A stretch of DNA of 64,000 nucleotides from assembly GCA_020086605.1 (NCBI GenBank), contig JACBWW010000017.1, forward strand, positions 464,271 through 528,270, in the 5' to 3' direction. This DNA is from Lanius collurio (taxonomy: Eukaryota; Chordata; Aves; Passeriformes; Laniidae). This document shows positions 59,131 to 64,000 of this stretch, piece after piece. Below the pieces are notes generated by a model that saw nothing but the letters and a program-made list of their open reading frames with translations, had not been told where the DNA came from and searched no databases. The number at the start of each line of letters is the position of its first letter. Position 1 is the stretch's first letter. Made by a program: the position numbers and the translations under genes.

Positions 59131-62100
59131 GAACTGATCAACCAGGCTTAAATAAACCAGATACAAGGTAAAAATTTACTACTCTTGGCTAATGAGTATT
59201 CTCTTGGACCCTTACACCTCAACCAACTGTCTGAGCCCATGACTGAAGAGCTGGAGGAAAGCCCTGCCAGGTTTGAAGGAATTGAGAAGTCTTCCAAACA
59301 CCAAGAAGTCCAAGAGTGACAGTTAGGAATTAATAACCATCAGTAAGCCCTTCCATTTGTCACCTAGAAGCAATTATTGTGTGTTATCCAGCCCTGCTTA
59401 TTTTAACACAACTTGAATCTTTAAAAAAACAAAGGAGGGAAGCTTTCTGTACCAAATGAGCAATGTTTTAGTATCACCTACCAGACTGGTTTCTTTTTCC
59501 AGCCAGACACATGCTGCCACGTTGCCCTGTTAGAGCCAGTTAGTGGGAGGAATTGGGTATTTTTCCCTTGTTGTTGCTGATCCTCCTTGGTTTGGTCATG
59601 GTGTATCAGCAAGGGGAAGAGCTGCTGGAGGAGTGAAGAAGCACAGCCTGCTATTTTCTGCTGCTGAGCATCACATGGACATCACACTATTCTGCTGCAC
59701 AGAGAAGAGAGGCTATTACAGATCTTAGCAAAGGGAAAAAAAAAATCCTGAAAATCCTTCAGAATTGCTCCCAGGAAGGCTACATTTTCAGGAAGACATA
59801 TGAGAAGTATACACATACACAGAGGAAACATATTATGCACACGATGAGCTTGTGCAGGCACCTCCTGCGTAATAGTTCCCAAATGTGCTACTTAGTTATT
59901 TTTAGGTAATGTAGGAAGTTTGTACAAGCCAAACACTGTAACACCGTTTTCTTATTGCTCCTGTAACGCCGAGACAGCTTCGTGCCTGTGTGGGCTGTAA
60001 AACAGCTCTCATGGACAGGGTAAGCTATGTTTTCTGAAAGAGAAACAGCAAATGTCACTGTTTTCAGGGTCACCCTACCCAGTCCTCCCTTTGGTCAAAC
60101 ATATGCTCCAGTGAAAAGGGAGCTATTTATTTCTTGGTACACAGAAAACATTTTAGGTGTTACTATTAGAACCTTTAAAAATTTATTTTTTTAAAAAAAT
60201 ATGAATTAATTTTAAATCATCCATATTTCTGTGTTCACTTGCAGTATAGTGGTCTAAATCCCACTAAAGCCTATAGCACACATGTACCTCTGGAGTAATT
60301 CCACATTTTAAAGAGCTTCAGAGATTTGCTCTAAACAAGTGGAAAAACCTTCCTCTGTGTTAACAGTTTAACAGTCACCCAGGAGAGTGCTGGCAAGGTA
60401 GAGAAGTAGGTTGCTTATGCCTGTAGTTTTCTGCTCTCTGAGCATCCTGTGAGAGTGCTGCTTCCCCAACTGTGCTGTATCAATGGGCAGAGTTCCACCA
60501 GCTGAAATGGATACAAATCCTGTTTCACATTCCCTTAGGCCTTCTTTACAGAGGGAGCCGTGCAGTTTAACTGCACCTGCATTTTCAACAGGTGATTATT
60601 AGCATACAGACATGATTTTTGTGGTTTATCATCAACGAACTAATACTAGAAAAGCCTATCAAGGGCACTATGCACCTTTGGAATGGAATTTTGGGTAAAG
60701 TAATCATCTGTCTCTAATGAAGGTCTAATCTTGAACATGCAAGGAAAGGACCACACTATTCATCCCCAGAAGGCAGTTGTACCTAAGAATGTAAGAAATG
60801 TCACAGAGGATTAGAAATAGGAAGCCTAGCTCTATACATGGTCTTCAGCATTTGTTAGTGATGCTTTGAGAAAAAGGACATTTAAATGGGGAACCTCCCC
60901 TTGGTATATTCTTCTAGCACCTAGCAAAAATTTACTGTGCTAGAGCTTGCACCTAAATCATCGTATTTCTTAGACATCAACAGAACTGTCTAGTCCTCTC
61001 TGGAGCACATTGATACTTCTGATCTCAGCAACAGCCAGGAACAAGGAGTGATTTAGAGTGTTGTCAAAAAGTGCACCCTTTTATTGCTTCAAGCCTGCTG
61101 TGTCTAGTGCTGGGATTGCAAGAAACAGTGAATAATCATTCCCTGTTCACTGCCTACCTGCCTGCCTTTCAGGATGTTACAAGCCTGTGCCTGTCCCTGA
61201 TCTTTGATTGTGCCACCCCCACTTTGCTGTGGGATCAAGGCAGGTTATCACCAGCCACAGATACTTTAGAATCCAGGTTGTACCTCTTGCAGGAGCGTGT
61301 GATTCCTGGGGGTCCTATTATGAGTGCTGCCACAGGCACAGGCTCAGGGCAGCACTCACCTGCCCAGGGTCTGCAGAGGGAGCTGATGGTCCCAACACAC
61401 TGATTTCTACCACTTCAGCAGTCTTGAAGGACACATTCCAGACTCAGTTCAGTCTGTGCATGTTCAGTTATGAGTATGTTGGTCAAATTCCTCTTCAGAC
61501 AGCATGAGGCCCCAGAGCTTTTGTTTCCACAGTGTGGGATACAGCAGCAACCCTGTTTCTAAGAAAAAAATTAATATCCCATTCCAAGAGGCAGAGTTTC
61601 AAGCAGTCCCTCACCAAAACAATTCCCTTATTTTTGTTTTGAAAACTGTGTCTGTGGCTATCATTTGGATTTCTCCATGGCCTAAAATGTCCTGGCCCTT
61701 ATTCAGGAAGGCATGTCCTCAGGTCTGTCTCTGCCATGGGCTGCCCACATTTTCTGCTGCATGCAGTTCTTTGCTAACTTGGACAGAGAGGAATTTTAGT
61801 ATCATCTAAGTCAGGTCAATTAGATCATTTCAATAATTTCCCTCATCAGTAAGATCTGTAACTAGATATACATGGATTTCACAGCTACTTCAGATAGCTA
61901 GGTGGGCAAAGTAGAGTATTTTCGTTCTGGAACAGCTAAAGACAATGGCAATCACTTTTCATAAACTTCACTTTAAGTACAGTCCTGTACTCTGCTTCAC
62001 TGGTGATGCTTCTCTCTGCAGTCTGGTGTTACCAATAAAATCTAATGACACTGGTTTTAATAGCCTGAACCCTGTGAGCTGCCAGGGAGTGTTCAACAGC

Positions 62101-64000
62101 AACAGAGAAATCATGGCAAACCTAGGCTTCTTACATGCAGGTTTAAAAATACATGTATGCTTTCATGTAAGAGAAAAAAAGAGTGATTTCTATTGTTAAC
62201 TCCAAGTTTATTGTTCCAAAGTCAAGACTATCAACCTGAAAATCCCGGCAGAAGCATTCTGAATTCCTGGTTGTGGAATCAATAAGTCTATGAAAATGTC
62301 ATCTTGCTTGCAAGAGGAGACTGCCTTACATTGCATTTGGTGTAGGAGCTGGCCTTGGACAAAGGTACCACAGGTCTGGCTCCTGGGTTCATACCTATAG
62401 CTCCTGATTCAAGATTTTTTATTTCAAGTATTCCAGGAATTAAGAAAGTCCATCCTTCTAACATCTGCAGTCAATGTGATGTAGATAAACAGCAAAAATG
62501 TACTCTACATAAGCAATCCAGTGTTGTCTGTCTCAGAGCTAGAAGTTGAATCAGGAGCTGGCCATAATACAAATATTGAAAATTCTTTCCTCTAATATTA
62601 CAGCTTTTCAATAATGTATTGGCCATTGTAATTCAATAGTAAAGATGCCAGTGAAAATGAAGATGCCACCTACCACCTCTTCTTTCCTATCCTCCCTAGA
62701 AGTTGGCCTGGCAGCAGAATAACCTTCACCAGGAACAATATTATCTCTTCAAATGTAGCGTGGCGTATCGGATGGTTAGTTCTGCAGAGCCCTTAGGACC
62801 CAGAGACATCCTCAGTGTCATTATTAGTGATGCATTATAGCTCTGAAATGCTCTTGATTAGGCAAACTCTCTAGGTTAACTCTACTGTGCATAATGACCA
62901 AAAGGAGAAAAACATGAAAGAGCAGTCAGAAGATTGAGGAATAGTGCATAAATAAATATATTTCACTAACTACTTTCCTTTCTCCCATTCAATTAGTGAA
63001 GCAAATACAAGATCACAATGTCTCCTGATGCTTGTGGAACTGCAAAAATCAATGAATAAAGTTACCTGAGGAGATACTACAGGGCAAAGCTGTGGGACTT
63101 TTATAGAAATCTTACACAACAAATTAGAAACTATTGCCAAAAAACTATGATATTTTTCTTCCTCCTTTTTTTTAACTCCATCCCCTTACTATGTCATTGT
63201 TCTCCAACCTTTCATGATGGGATAACTATAATTTATTATCTTTCTTTTTTTTTCCCCTAAATCTAAAGAATATATTTGGGAAAGTCAAGAACAAAGACAC
63301 TGTGAGAAATAACAAGACTGAAAATGATCCACAGTTTTGCATTTTCCCTCTGTGTATCCTCTGACTTATCCCTTTCCTTTTAGTGCTCTTCATTTCTAAA
63401 ATTGCTTGTGATTGTTCTATTACAGCTGCTTACAGTATTTATCTTGTGTAGTTTGGTGTCATTTGCCTGCTTTGTCTGATTTTCACAATAGAAGTACATG
63501 TGCCACCATTAGAGAGGTAATCTTATGTCTGCCACACAGAGGTCTCATAAAAGACACATTTCAAAGACTTCCTATTTCAAAGATACCTGAAAGTATAAAG
63601 TAATTTCACATTTCCTGGCAGCTGCCAGGGATCACACAAGTCCATCAGGCTCACAGACTTTGTGAGGCACTCACTGAGTTTAGGCTGCCTCTGATTTATA
63701 GACCAGGATGACTTATGGCTGGTGCAGCTTCTACTGAGATCTGGGAAGAACTGAGCTGTTTCCTTGTGTTTCAGGACCAGGTGCTCTAAAATCTAGTTGG
63801 CTGCAAGGATACTTGCACAGATTTTCTTCACTGTGACGAGGCCAAAACACGCCATAAATATAGACATGTCATCGCTGTGCACGCCCAACTTTGTCCACAT
63901 GTTTTGTGCCTGATCTCTGAAAGTTTTACACTTGCATTTCTGCATTTTTTTCACTACTTCAAGGCAAACTCTCTGTTGGCCAAAACATGGATTAGACAAT
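59131..64000. other. Unique noncoding sequence, nothing recognised
   Basis: Open frames are at most 110 codons and overlap in several frames near 61071-61809. Positions 59820-60075 contain scattered CpGs (acgatgagc, cctgcgtaat, aacgccgagacagcttcg) and may be an eroded LTR, but no termini or signals can be pointed to. Positions 62930-63300 are AT-rich. A minus-strand frame reaches the right edge (63793-63999) without a recognisable product. Confidence 0.5.
63614..63629. repeat. 16-bp perfect GC-rich palindrome
   Basis: CCTGGCAGCTGCCAGG equals its reverse complement and centres on the E-box CAGCTG. Its GC content in AT-leaning sequence makes it less likely to be trivial than the AT palindromes elsewhere. 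Confidence 0.9.

Noticed and set aside
59820..60075. CpG-containing patch considered as another LTR
   Set aside because: No TG/CA termini, TATA box or polyadenylation signal in a consistent order could be located.
1..64000. CRISPR arrays, operons, phage-like or other prokaryotic defence systems
   Set aside because: The window is vertebrate nuclear DNA. There are no spaced direct-repeat arrays, and gene density and repeats are avian.
1..64000. Well-known microRNA hairpins (let-7, miR-9, miR-124, miR-101, miR-218 and similar)
   Set aside because: None of their seed-containing mature sequences was seen on reading; an exhaustive computed search was not possible.

Overview
This window looks like gene-poor nuclear DNA from a songbird (passerine). 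The evidence is an AT-leaning vertebrate-type background with few CpGs, several CR1 LINE 3' fragments carrying the avian ATTCTGTG-type tail, and one SINE at 5791-5932 made of a tRNA-Ile-like head joined to a CR1 tail. That architecture is the one known from TguSINE1 of zebra finch and relatives. Two LTR-like blocks (16752-17280, minus; 26767-27442, plus) fit solitary LTRs of endogenous retroviruses. Nothing bacterial or viral in layout is present: there are no dense ORFs, operons or Shine-Dalgarno sites.

I find no complete protein-coding gene. The longest open frame is 182 codons (42022-42570), with no recognisable domain and a length that chance can produce in 64 kb. The window is best read as intergenic DNA or part of one or more very long introns. 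Three short segments have convincing splice sites on both sides: 6986-7043, 14303-14358 and 58840-58926. The last is an 87-nt, phase-symmetric segment, open in one frame, and is the best coding-exon candidate. I could not assign any of them to a known gene.

Layout: 1-5790 is unique sequence with a poly(T) tract. At 5791-5932 lies the SINE. 6986-7043 is a candidate exon, and 7689-7759 a tandem copy of a small hairpin. 9334-9667 is a CR1. 11444-11484 and 12131-12240 are microsatellites. 16752-17280 is an LTR. 19412-19745 is an old CR1. 26767-27442 is a second LTR. 35335-35445 is a CR1. 37770-38170 looks like a conserved noncoding element with two octamer sites. 44119-44316 is a relic of a LINE reverse transcriptase. 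48227-48310, 54330-54560, 58425-58705 and 59058-59130 are CR1 fragments.

No group of genes works together here. The interest lies in the candidate exons, the mobile-element record and several exact inverted repeats that the repeats do not explain. All identifications were made by eye, without database searches or alignments.
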